From Adiantum capillus-veneris (taxonomy: Eukaryota; Streptophyta; Polypodiopsida; Polypodiales; Pteridaceae): a DNA stretch of 64,000 nt. This document shows positions 11,454 through 21,798 of this stretch, piece after piece. Every line of letters begins with the position of its first letter. The first letter of the stretch is position 1. The stretch is from contig CM043952.1 in assembly GCA_014529385.2 (NCBI GenBank), positions 154,393,557 through 154,457,556 on the forward strand, in the 5' to 3' direction. A program made the position numbers and the translations under genes. Below the pieces are notes generated by a model. It searched no databases. It saw only the letters and a program-made list of their open reading frames with translations, and had not been told where the DNA came from.

Positions 11454-14400
11454 ATGGCAACATCATCAACTAACATGGAGGAAAAGATTGCATGCTCGTG
11501 CACGCTCTGCAAGTATCAAATCCTGCGCAAGCGTAGGATATGTAATGAGCATGTGCACAAGTACGGAGAGTTTGCTAGAGAAATCATACAGAATCTACGA
11601 TATGACTCCTACGGAACGGGCATTGATTTTCGCGACATAAGACCTACATTTGAGAGAGAGAGAAAAAGGATTATGCGTGAAAGGTCCGACCAATCTAGAG
11701 CCAAGGATGAAAGCAGAGGAGGGCTTATAGACAGAAGACGATGGCATGGAGGAGATGCTAGATGCCTTCTTCCAGACAAGCGAGAAGAACGCTAACGAAG
11801 TAGCACCAGAAGACGTGCGTCTATCTCCTGAAGACATGTTGAGAAAGTTGGCACGTCAACCAATCTATGAAGGCGCCAAAATATCTGTGCTTCGTACTTG
11901 TCCGTCGTTTTTGAATCTGCAGTCAGTGTATGGGTGGTCAGATGCAAGCGTCACTACTTTGTTTAGGTACGTAACTTATAAAAAAGATTTTTTGATTGCA
12001 ACGGTGACGTGCTTGGGGAGATTTTAATTTAATGTGGCTTAAATAGGTTGTTGCGGGAGAAACTACTCTCGGCTGGCAATGAAATGTCCCCCTCCTGGCA
12101 AGACGCAAAGCGACTATTGACCTCAGTTGGCTTGGACTACAACAAAATTCATGCATGTCCAAATGATTGCATTCTTTTTCGCAATGAATTTGCAGATTGT
12201 CTGTCGTGTCCTAAGTGCGGACCAATGCGCTACAAACAAGATACGGTTGGCGAGTCAGTGCCAGCTAAAGTGTTGCGGCATTTCCCTATTATTCCGAGGA
12301 TAAAAAGTATATTTTGTCGTGGTTCCATTGCAAAGTTGATGCGGTGGCATTCTACGAATAGATCCACTGACGCAACGTTTAGGGTGCCCGCTGATTCAAA
12401 GGCTTGGAGGCACATTGAAGATACATGGCCACATTTTCAGAGTGAACCACGCAATTTGCGTTTGGGCATGGCAATGGATGGAGTCAATTCATTTGGCTTC
12501 AGAAGCTCATCATGGAGCACTTGGCATGTGTGCCTTGTCAATTACAACCTCCCGCCGTGGCTTGCCATCAAGAAGGGTCATTTGATATTAGGCTTGATTG
12601 TGCCTAGACATGGATGTTTATCTAGCACCACTAGTTGACGAGATCCAGGAGTTATGGCATGGGATCGACATAGCAGATGCGGTTGAACCAGCAGGACAAC
12701 AACATGCAAGGATCCATGGACTTCTTATGTGGACTATGCATGATTGGTCAGGATACGGTGAAGCTTCTGGTAATGGTGGATGATTTACAAAATTATTGCT
12801 ATTCGCAAGCACTTTGTGTAGTACTGAATCATGATTTAATATATGCAAGGCTTACAACTTCGGGATACAATGCATGTCCAATTTGCGGGCCGTCTTTGGA
12901 TGTGCGCTATTCTGCCTCGCTTCGAAATACAATTTATCAAGGCCACCATCATTATCTTCTAGATGGCCATCACTTGCGCGAAGGTCAGCTTGGTTGCGTC
13001 GAATGTCGTCCTACGCATGTACAAGAGTGGCGTCGCCGATGGGAGCAACATGAGGGGCAACCTATTCCAGGAATGATACGTTTGTCCATTCTCCATACGT
13101 TGCCGTACTGGGGTGATCTACTAATTAACCATTTGCTGGATCCAATGCATATATTCAAGAATGTGGGAGAGCTCCTCTGGAAGACAATCATGGGAATGAA
13201 AGACAATCGAGCTTCACAAGATGATTTGCAGTCAGTTGGAAAGATGCCAAAGCTGTGGCCTTCACCAATGTAGCGGGCCAAACAAAGCTTCCAAGAGCAC
13301 CATGGGTATTGCTAAAAAGCGAGGAACGACAAGCCAAAAGGGTGATTTCAGAGTTCAGGACGCCACTAGGATGCATGCGATGTCTCAAGACAGCATTCAC
13401 CCGTGATGATCAACTGTAAGGACTGAAATCGCACGACTGGCATAAGTTCTTGCAATTTATTCATCCAATTGCGATCAAGGGGTGTTTAACGGAGGAAGTG
13501 CGGTCCTGTATATACAAGATTTTAGAGCTAGTGCGGTGGATCTCTTCCAAGGAGATACGAGAGGAATCCATTGTAGTCGCAAGGGCTAACTCCATTGAGG
13601 CAGTTTGCATGATTGAAAAGTATCTACGCACGAGCTGCCTAACTATCCAAATGCACTTGCTCGTCCATGTAGTAGATGAGGTTGAAGTGGCAGGTACAGT
13701 CCACAGCCGTTGGATGTTCTTTCTAGAGCAGTTCATGAAAACACTTAAGGGTTTTGTTCGCCAAAAAGCACATCCAGAGGGGAGCATGGCAAAAGGATGG
13801 CTGGTGCAAGAGTCTCTTGTCTTGATGACCGAATTTCTATCTGTTTCTGACCTAGAAATGCCTCGACTATGGAGCGATAAGGAGGATGCAAGATTGGTGG
13901 CCATAGGAGCCGCAGGGACAAGGGGTGCCAAAGAAAATGGACGACGCCATGCGAGAAAAGATCATGAAGTTCTGTAGACTAAATTCAGAGCCGATGCAAA
14001 AATGGCTTGAAAGGTATGAAGAAGAGAAAGAGAGACGCAATAAGGAGCGACACGATTTCAGGCGAAGCCGAACGACTAGAGGCTTATCCTTGCCAAACTG
14101 TCTCGCTCCTCTACCTGAATTCCCTACAATGGTATGATTGGACAAGACAATGAGAGCAGCTCGACAGATCGGAGAACCCATATCTCCAGAAGAGGAAGAG
14201 CTGGCTATTGGATGTGACTGGAGGTATCATACATACATGGCACTGTGGTCGCATGGAAAGCATTTCAGAATACAACAAATTGATAGCAGAAGAAACACGT
14301 TTGACAGTAGGGTAATGGTTAGTTTCATGCAAAAGAGCAGGGCCAGTGCCAGAGACACAAATGAGAGCACTAGCAACGTGGATTACTGTGGTCTGGTGTC

Positions 14401-14845
14401 AGATATCTTGAAAGTGAGCTTTAGACGATTTGAGATGTTTTTATTGGATGTGAAGTGGTTCAAGGTGATAAATTCTGATCACAATGCAACGATACACAGA
14501 GATGCAAACAAGCTTGTGCAGATAGATTCTACAAAGGTTTGGACAGATGCGAGCGACACGTTTGCTCTCCCCGAACATTGCGAGCAAGTGGTCTTTGTAC
14601 CGGACCCTCGAGAACGACAATAGTGGTTTGTGGTTCAGGTTGCTCCAAGAAATAAACAAGTATTTGAAGGGGAAGAGCTTCTGAAGGAGAGTTGGCCAGA
14701 TGACGCAGATACTAATGTGACATTAGATGAGATGGACGAAGGTATGGCAGAGGAAGCTGACAGATATACGAGGCATGACGTAGACGAGGCAGAAATGACA
14801 CTTGTAGATGAAGATGCAATGGATGAAGACAATCCACCAGAATGA
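11454..14845 (+). pseudogene. tnpD-like: CACTA transposase (TNP2/TNPD type), frameshifted
   Basis: Consecutive plus-strand frames make up one TNP2-family transposase, which cuts element ends in the nucleus. The N-terminus starts at 11454. A frame change near 11730 leads into the LYEG-like block (PIYEGAKISVL). An intron 11967-12046 (GT-AG, 80 bp) joins LF-R-LL in frame. Next come HACPNDCILFR, the core MRWHSTNRSTD and LGMAMDGVNSFG, then DVYLAPLVDEIQELW, SGYNACPICG, LLDPMHIFKNV (to 13273), a DUF4218 block (13450-13830), and a DUF4216-like C-terminus (14170-14640) with an acidic tail. Breaks include frame changes near 12595, 12780 and 13290-13450, and a stop at 14621 just before WFVVQ. It is no longer translatable as one protein. 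Confidence 0.9.
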
Positions 14846-14949
14846 GTTGGGGCAGAGTTATGTCTGCAGTAAGAGATAGACAATGATACGGTGCAAGATC
14901 TTATCGATGATGCCTCACTAGTCAAGGCCTGTAAGTGTTTGTGTGGAGA

Positions 14950-15963
14950 CGTTGATTTAAAATTAAGCTCTTTCTTAATTTAAACAAAGGTGTTCTGACG
15001 TTTTCTTTTAATTTCTTTGTGAAGGACTTTAGTATGGCAGACAGTCGCCAGATCCTGCTTCTATGAGTGTGGATGCATTTATGGGCTTCATCACACGGAG
15101 GACGCTCAGTCAGATGGTAGATGCGTCTCAGTATTGGATAGCCAGAGGTACGGGTACCACGCCTCCGGGCTTCACACCCGAGGGTCCGACGTCTATGGGG
15201 GAGGGGGGGACGCCTATGGATACGACGCCTACGAGGTCGACCCATCTCGGTCGCTTCGACACCTAGGGGTACGGCAGAGGCGGGTACGTCATCATCTCCG
15301 CAGCACAGGCGCACTCGTCGATCTCGACGATCGTCAGGTAGAGGTGGTGGTTGCTGTGGAGGAGGGACCACAGATGCTTCGACCCCTCCTTCCTCACGAC
15401 CTCCGTCCTACCCAGACACACCTCTCAACACACCTCGGACACCTTGGGGGCCACACGATCCTAGTGTCTCCAAGGTCTATAATGTACGGGCAGATGGACA
15501 GGTTGACATGGATAGAGTCGGGACTGAGATGAGATAGCGGGTTCGCCAGCTTATGGAGCTGCAGTTTTCTACCACCATTATGACGTCTTGGCCTGATCAG
15601 GATCACAGCAAAGTCAATTATATAGTGGAGACCATCACGAGAGAGTATCAGCTTGCTCCGGGTTCAGAGGAGCTTCCGAGGAGGTGGATCACGAATGTTG
15701 CACGGGACACCGTGAAACATCGTCTCGAGATGCAGCTCGTCGGGCTTTCAGGCAGGGCTCGCCGAAGCCTTCAAGCATCTCACACGAGACGTGGCAACAG
15801 ATCAGGGAGGATGAGCAGATAGCGGACACGAGGTTCAGACAGCAGCGTCAGGCCATGGAGGTACGTAGGATGACCAGGGACACATCTCATCTCGGCAGCG
15901 GAGGCTTCGACACCTTTCGCTATGAGTTTGTGAGTTTCCAATCCAATCTTCGCTATGACATTT
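14950..15963 (+). pseudogene. Possible second CACTA gene product (TNPA-like)
   Basis: Downstream of the transposase, plus-strand frames give a Thr/Pro/Gly-rich N-terminus (from 15063) and a C-terminal region spread over two frames. That region contains a tryptophan-centred helix (HETWQQIRED), a basic coiled segment and HLGSGGFDTFRYEF. The last motif resembles the H-x-GS-x-SF block of plant En/Spm TNPA-like proteins (Transposase_24 type). The gene position matches TNPA in Spm. At least one frameshift (about 15720) separates the halves. The opposite-strand frame 14922-15371 is treated as a shadow. Confidence 0.5.
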
Positions 15964-16293
15964 AAAAAAAAAAGTGATGAATCATGTATTCTTAATTACT
16001 TTGGTTTTGGTATAAACGCAGAATCTTGAATACATCGAGCCACGACATGCCAGGAGGAGACAGATGGATAGGAGGCCTTAGAGTCTCGCTGATCAATTGA
16101 GGTGAGACGTTTGATCGAGACAAATAATATGTGTGAGTTGACTTAATTAATTAAATATATGTGAAGTAATATCATACTAATTTTGTGACTTGTCCCTTTA
16201 TGTGCAGGTTGTGACGCGCGAGTCATTAGTGGATTTCTATATATGTTTTGTGAGACACATACACATCTCTGTGTTTCTTTCTTGCATAGACAT

Positions 16294-16465
16294 GGTTATG
16301 GTTATTATTTATTGTTTATGGACGTTATGGTTATGTTATGGTTATTGTTTTGTTTATGGTTATGGTTATGGTTTTAATTTGGTTATAGTTTTGCACAAAG
16401 TTCGTTATATATGAAGTTCGTTATGGTTATGGTTTTAATTTGGTTATGGATTTGTACAAAGTTCA
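16294..16465 (+). repeat. GGTTAT-type minisatellite
   Basis: Irregular tandem copies of ggttat/ttatgg, including a larger direct repeat 'ggttatggttttaatttgg' at about 16358 and 16427. It lies between the second gene and the 3' subterminal region of the CACTA element. Confidence 0.8.
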
Positions 16466-16633
16466 TTTCATTTCTTCCATCAAGTTGTGCCTTAAATCTC
16501 ATGTAAGATCCTACATGGATATCATCTAGGAGGCGTATACATATGGTTTTTTTTAAAAAGTTTATGTTAAAACGAAGAGAACTCTGTTGAAATTTCTGCA
16601 GGAGCACGGTTGATTTTGGTGCTACTCGCTTTC

Positions 16634-16715
16634 TTGGGCAGAGGACAGGCAGTCTGGCTCTGGTTGTGTCCATCTTTTCACTGGGCACAGGCCAGGCTGC
16701 CTATCCTCTGCCCAA
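16634..16715. repeat. 82 bp imperfect inverted repeat (hairpin)
   Basis: The left arm ttgggcagaggacaggcag pairs with the right arm ctgcctatcctctgcccaa with one mismatch. Partial pairing continues inward. It borders the 3' subterminal repeats of the CACTA element and may be a small foldback insertion. Confidence 0.8.
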
Positions 16716-16734
16716 AAAAAACTTTTTCTGATAT

Positions 16735-16880
16735 GGTTGTCGAAATAGCGTCGATATCGGCATCGAAATACACGTCAAAAACAGGTGCCTTTCGACACAA
16801 ATATCGACGTGTATTTCGACGATATCATAGGGACGAAGATTTCGACGTCTGCGTCGAAGGCACCTGTTTTTGTTGTAGTG
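16735..16880 (+). repeat. CACTA 3' subterminal repeats and terminus
   Basis: Dense cgaaat/atttcgac/tcgac motifs in both orientations, then a pair of opposed 'acaggtgcc' and 'ggcacctgt' motifs about 80 bp apart, ending TTGTTGTAGTG. The 3 bp target repeat CTA follows. Confidence 0.8.
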
Positions 16881-16883
16881 CTA

Positions 16884-17640
16884 TTCTTTATAGCCTACTT
16901 CTTGAGATATATGGGATGAGGTTTATGTCATTGACTATCCATTTGAGATGTATGATAGTGAGTATCATTCCTACTATTTTTTGGGTATGGTTTGCAACAT
17001 GATAGACCACGTTGTTTGTGTATGCATTACATCTATTTTTATATAATGGTTTTCATCAAGAATATGGTCTGTTCATGGTAATTTTGTGATGGTTTATTAT
17101 TGATTTTGTAATAGTTTGATCATGCACTTGATGTTTTTTTTTATTTTAACGGTAGTGGGGCTTAAGGTTTGTGGCATGGAGAAGGCACCCTTGTAGTTGT
17201 GCAATTTTCTTTTACGAGAGCACACTTTATGTGTTGCAACTGCTGTCAATGCATGCACAATGACGCTTGTAACATCCATAGTAAGGAAAACTATGCTCTC
17301 TAGCCAAAAGAAAGTTCAAATATGTTCATCCATATGTACCTCATATATACCATCACTAATAGTGATACGTATATCTATACTAATACCAACACCTATATTG
17401 ACAAAATGACACTAGTGCTTATTTGAATGCTTTTTTTGAAGTGGTAGGATTTTTAAGCAAGTTGAATGTTGCTCTATCAATATGTGATGCGGTACACTCC
17501 CTCCTATTGTAACAGGAGGGGCACCACGTGCCAACAAAAAAGAACAAACTAAATAACTTTAAGCACTTTAAAATAACATTAAACTAAAAGAGATGCACAA
17601 CACACAAGATGGGCAGTGGTGGAGTTCCACCCCAAGAGAG
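16884..17640. other. Gene-free stretch right of the CACTA element
   Basis: AT-rich sequence with short chance frames. I see no domain, LTR end or repeat. Confidence 0.4.
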
Positions 17641-17644
17641 AATT

Positions 17645-17920
17645 GCACCAAACTTTGGCACCTCTTTCATTATTTCTTTATATTGCTTCAAATCAGTACA
17701 AGCTAGTACTCCACGCTTTGCACCTTCACCCAGAAGCATGCGAGAGAATGAGCCCATGGCACATATTTAAAGTCTCTTGGCCTATGAAAAGAAATTACAT
17801 GAAAAGCTTCAAACTCAAAAGTGCGTGGTCCCAAAAGCACTAGCACCGGAAGCTATCAACACATTTTGTGGAAATTCGTATAGCAAGCACGTCATCATGT
17901 CAATGCAAAATTTGGGAGGG
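17645..17920 (+). repeat. Dispersed ~270 bp repeat, copy 1
   Basis: This segment aligns with 31,490-31,760 in the same orientation, sharing 'gagcccatggcacatattt' and many blocks around it. The TATA-like atatttaaa suggests an LTR or promoter-bearing repeat, but termini were not identified. Frames within it (17616-17843 and 31471-31683) are similar to each other for that reason. Confidence 0.7.
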
Positions 17921-18320
17921 ACAATACGACGGACTATCAATTTTCTCATTCCAAATTGGAGCTCTTGCTATCATGGGTCATCGACTTCCTAGAAAAATCT
18001 CATCCAATAAGGAGTCTTATTTTGGAGCTCTTGATATTCAAGCATAGTAAAATTAGTTATCACACCCAAACTGTGCTAATGTCCAACGAGTGTCCAACAG
18101 GTGCCTTAATTCACTAAAATTACATACCCAAGAAATCTCACCCAATAAGGAATATTCAGTGGTTTGCACATGACATTGAAACACAAATGCTCACATATGC
18201 ATGTTACAAGACATAGAAACATAAAGCCACCGATGAAAACTCCCCCTACAAATAACCATCCAGGTCTGGGTCATGATCTATTCAACGATTCCCTCATCAC
18301 TCTTCCTACAAATAACCTAA
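17921..18320. other. Gene-free stretch
   Basis: No recognisable coding or repeat structure. It probably contains unrecognisable pol sequence of the minus-strand gypsy element to its right. Confidence 0.3.
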
Positions 18321-18323
18321 TTT

Positions 18324-19624
18324 CTAAAAAGGTCCGAGCTCGAATATAAAGAGTCCTTTTGCAACCAAACGGTCCTTGACCACAACATGTGTTGTTTGGA
18401 GGTGCATGCCCAAGCAAACGTCACAATTGCCCAACTTCATGATGTGAAAATTGGCTTTTCTGTGCGATCCTTGCATGGTCATTGGGAAGAGCACCATTGA
18501 GAGGTACCACCTTTTGGGTGTGACCAATGGCTAACTCGGCTTTGATTTTTCCACCCTTTGGATCATAATCAAAGTCCATCTACTTCAAGATTTCTAGATG
18601 GATGCAGTTTTTGGTAGCCCCTGGGTCAAAGAAAATTAGGGCTTTGAAGCCATTGAATTTCCCGTATGCTTGACACAATTCATTTTTACTTTCAAGGTGT
18701 ATGCCATAGATGTCAAGTACAATTCCAATGGAGGCTTAGCTCGTTTGGCTGGTGATGGTCTTGGTTTTTGTCCACCATTGGCACGGGCGTCGACTTTGTT
18801 AGGGACAATCGAAATAGTTATGCCATGTTTGAAAGCATCCAAAGCATCTGCCTTCTTGTGATAAGGTGTCTCATTGTTGAGACATCAAAACGAGACCTTT
18901 GTGATTGACTCACACGAGAATCTCAAGAATTGTTGCCCTGATTTGCTTCTGTAGTAAACTGTAGCTTGCCTTTCATCGATTTGTAGGCAACCGTGGCATC
19001 GTCCATAAGCTCTTTCATAGTTGAGACTTGCTTGGACATACAATATCCTTGCAATGGTGATGGTAGTCCAATGGTGTATTGCTTGCACTGGTCCTCCAAG
19101 CGAATGAACTTAAAGAAGGACACTAGGAGGTAGACGTCAAGAAACCTTTGGTTATAGTCATCCATGGTCTCTGCGGAAAGCATTTTCAAGTTGCCCCATT
19201 CTGCCAAGATCCGGACATCAAAGAGAGAAGTCATATAACTACGTGCAAATAATGTCTTGAAAGCTTGCCAAGTCCTTGGAGCATGCGGTTGTGTCACGAT
19301 TGAACTCCACCACTGCATAACATTATCTTTAAGAAATCCCGTTGCTCGAGAAATCTTGGATTCTTTTGCATATTTTCCCAAAGCATAGATGTTGTCAAAT
19401 TATTGTAGGAACTACAATGTTTTCTTCCAATCTTTCACCCCAAAAAAGGTAAAAATTTTGACAGTCATTCCGCCATCCTTGAAATCTTTCGGTTGATTAG
19501 GCATGTATCCTGAGTACAGATAATAAGGGTATCCATACGAACTCCAACCATTGTAGCTTGGTGGTGGTGGTGGTTGGGGTGGCAAAGGTGGTTGCACTGA
19601 ATCGGGGTCAGATTGCTGCACCAT
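18324..19624 (-). pseudogene. Ty3/gypsy gag-protease fragment, minus strand
   Basis: Reading leftward from 19624, the protein begins with a Pro/Tyr-rich N-terminus and passes a stop near 19410. It then shows a retrotransposon gag core (MQWWSSIVTQPHAPRTWQAF, then LFARSYMTSLFD and YNQRFLDVY). After the gag stop at 18923 and frame changes there is a zinc knuckle, CFGCFQTWHNYFDC (CX2CX4HX4C), near 18800-18850. Next is a protease-like active site IFFDPGATKNC near 18620 and more protease-like sequence to 18324. RT is absent, so the element is 3' truncated. It differs in sequence from the gypsy family of the next regions. Confidence 0.8.
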
Positions 19625-19680
19625 ATTCCTGAAGACTCCCCAGATTAGAACAGACAGCTAGGAAGGTTTTTGGTTGGAAG

Positions 19681-20842
19681 TGAGGCAAGTTTTTCCATGC
19701 ATGGGAACCCCCCATATATTTTTTCCCTTTTACCAAAATAGTTCCTATTATAAAAGTTACTTTTGATTTTTTCTTCCTTTTTCACAAAAGTTTTAGCCTT
19801 TATTAAATAAATAAGACTTATGCTAATCAATCACGATGTAGCATAAATAAGTAAGCTTTCTTTGTTGATATCTCTTTTGACCTTAAATATTAAATATATA
19901 TATTCTAAATTACATTATATATTTTAGTATTTTCTAATATATTTTTCATGTATGTACATTATTCCACCCTACCAAATATTTTATTCACTAGTTTTTATTT
20001 TCAAACCTCAACCCCACTTTCAAATTTCAATAATACCTCCATCTAGATGATTGCCACTCTTTTCAAAACTCTAGGTTATGTTTTCATACACATGAAGGAG
20101 CTTACACTTGAAGGCAAGAGAGAAGTCCACTCAAAGGGGACCACCAAAAGACTTTTGCAGCCACAAATAATACATTATTTGGCTGAATTTTTTAAGTAAA
20201 GAAGAACCCCGAATCTGAAGGAGCGTTCAACATGAAAGATGTAGCTCGTGATCTCAACTTTTAGCTCAATTTTTTGTTCCAGAATTTTTGGAGTTATGAA
20301 CACGGAGATATGATTTTTGTAGTGGACCCCAGTTTTCTCGTGTAATGGTGACACAGGCCATCCCCAATTTTCTTCCCTCTAGAATGGCTATGGTTCTACA
20401 AGTCTTCAAGTATGATTACAAGAGACAAGGCTCTTTTAATGAGGTCTTGGCAAGTCTAGAGTGATTCTATCACCATTTTTGGAGGATCCAACCTCATCAA
20501 CAACTATCCACCTTTGACAATCTCTCTTGTAAATTTCTTACCTCTCTCTTCTCTCCCTAATAAGCTTATGTCTAGCCAAAGATAGACTATTGTAAATATC
20601 TCCTATCCTCTACATCTTACCCACATTCTCTGATCTTCTCTCTCTATTGACTCTGGTATTTTAAATAATGAGGAGACAAGATGGGAGCCACAGTCACATG
20701 CACCCCATTTTCCTAGTCACCAAAGTGGGACACTCACCTCAAATAGAAATATTGCTTAATCCTCCCCTCCTTTCCTACATAAGGAGGCCATGAGAGCTCA
20801 CTTGAAAAAAAAAACACACACACACACACATACACCCACACA

Positions 20843-20884
<42 letters not shown>

Positions 20885-21661
20885 TCCATACACACTCTTG
20901 TGCTACATGCTTGTAGCATGAACCTTAATCACATAATCACAACACCATCACCATGCACAATAGATGAGCACCACACCTCCACACCACTTGTAATTAAGGG
21001 CTGAAGGCACAATTTCAAGAAGAAGAAGGGTGGACACACTCATGATATTCCTCGCCATCAACTCCCATCTCTCCATTATGCCTCCTACGATCTTGTCCCC
21101 TTCTCATTTTCCTGCCATACGCTACCTATTGTATTCATCTTTTGCAAGAAATCAACACACTCCATCGTGGTGCCATACTTTGTGTCGCTTTGGATACATC
21201 TCATTGTGAGTATGGTATATGCTTGTTCCTTGCCTTTTTTTTCTGCTTATGTTAAGGTGTGCGGATTCGCCACCATACACACACACACTCTCTCTCCCTC
21301 TCATATTCCTATCATCTTGCTACTTCCATCTTGAGGTGTGCGGATTCGCCACCTTTTGTATAAGAAGTGAGCATACTTGCATGTATCCCTGACCTCGTTA
21401 TCTTCCTTACTACATGCACGAGTAGCGAGCCCATTCTCACTCACTCACCACTCCTCTCACCTTATTCTCCGACCACCCCATTCCACATTTGGGTGTGGAT
21501 CTTGAAATTGTTTTCCATGGCATGTTTCATTGTGTATATGTATGCGTCCTAGCCGCATATATTGCTAGGTGGTGCCCCTATTGTGTATCCCCCATGATGA
21601 GGCCATTGTGCATAGTCTTGGTGTAGAAGCCACCGGGTCTATTTTTCACTTCCGCCTCTCA
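19681..21661 (+). repeat. Gypsy 5' LTR (~1.98 kb)
   Basis: Starts TGAGGCAAG and ends in CTCA two bases before the primer-binding site. The first ~1.55 kb is nearly identical to 29941-31484. It contains a TATA-like region near 20774 (tacataagg; TATATAAGG in the 3' LTR), a long (CA)n run at 20814-20880, and a duplicated 'gtgcggattcgccacc' at 21258 and 21336. Confidence 0.88.
20814..20880 (+). repeat. (CA)n microsatellite in the LTR
   Basis: An interrupted CA run that is shorter in the 3' LTR copy (about 31066-31120), so it has changed length since insertion. Confidence 0.9.
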
Positions 21662-21663
21662 TT

Positions 21664-21681
21664 TGGTGCCCCCACTGAGGA
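21664..21681 (+). promoter_or_regulatory. Gypsy primer-binding site
   Basis: TGGTGCCCCCACTGAGGA lies two bases after the 5' LTR. The identical 18-mer occurs on the minus strand at 25571-25588 next to another LTR end. A variant is at 49981-49995. It is not the initiator tRNA-Met type; I do not name the primer tRNA. Confidence 0.75.
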
Positions 21682-21798
21682 GGGCTCTTGAAACTTTCAG
21701 TTCACAAGGTTGACATGTTTACTTCTCTTCATGGACGAGTGGCTTCTTGAATTCTCTAATTGGACCACTAAAGAGGAGGAGCTTCAAGAAGGTTTGAC

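Larger units (their letters stand above)
10578..16880 (+). mobile_element. Complete CACTA (En/Spm) DNA transposon
   Basis: The element starts CACTACA (10578-10584) and ends TGTAGTG (to 16880), the diagnostic CACTA termini. It is flanked by the 3 bp direct repeat CTA (10575-10577 and 16881-16883), the standard target duplication. Both subterminal regions carry many short TCGA-centred motifs (cgaaat, atttcgac), the usual transposase-binding pattern. Inside are a TNP2-type transposase, a likely TNPA-like second gene, and a (GA)n block. The terminal inverted repeat is short: 7 bp match exactly, then similarity is scattered. The coding frames carry frameshifts and stops, so it is now non-autonomous. 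Confidence 0.92.

Noticed and set aside
13461..13931. Minus-strand 156-codon frame
   Set aside because: Antisense to the DUF4218 part of the CACTA transposase.
14922..15371. Minus-strand 149-codon Arg/Pro-rich frame
   Set aside because: It opposes the likely TNPA-like gene in GC-rich DNA and shows no motif.
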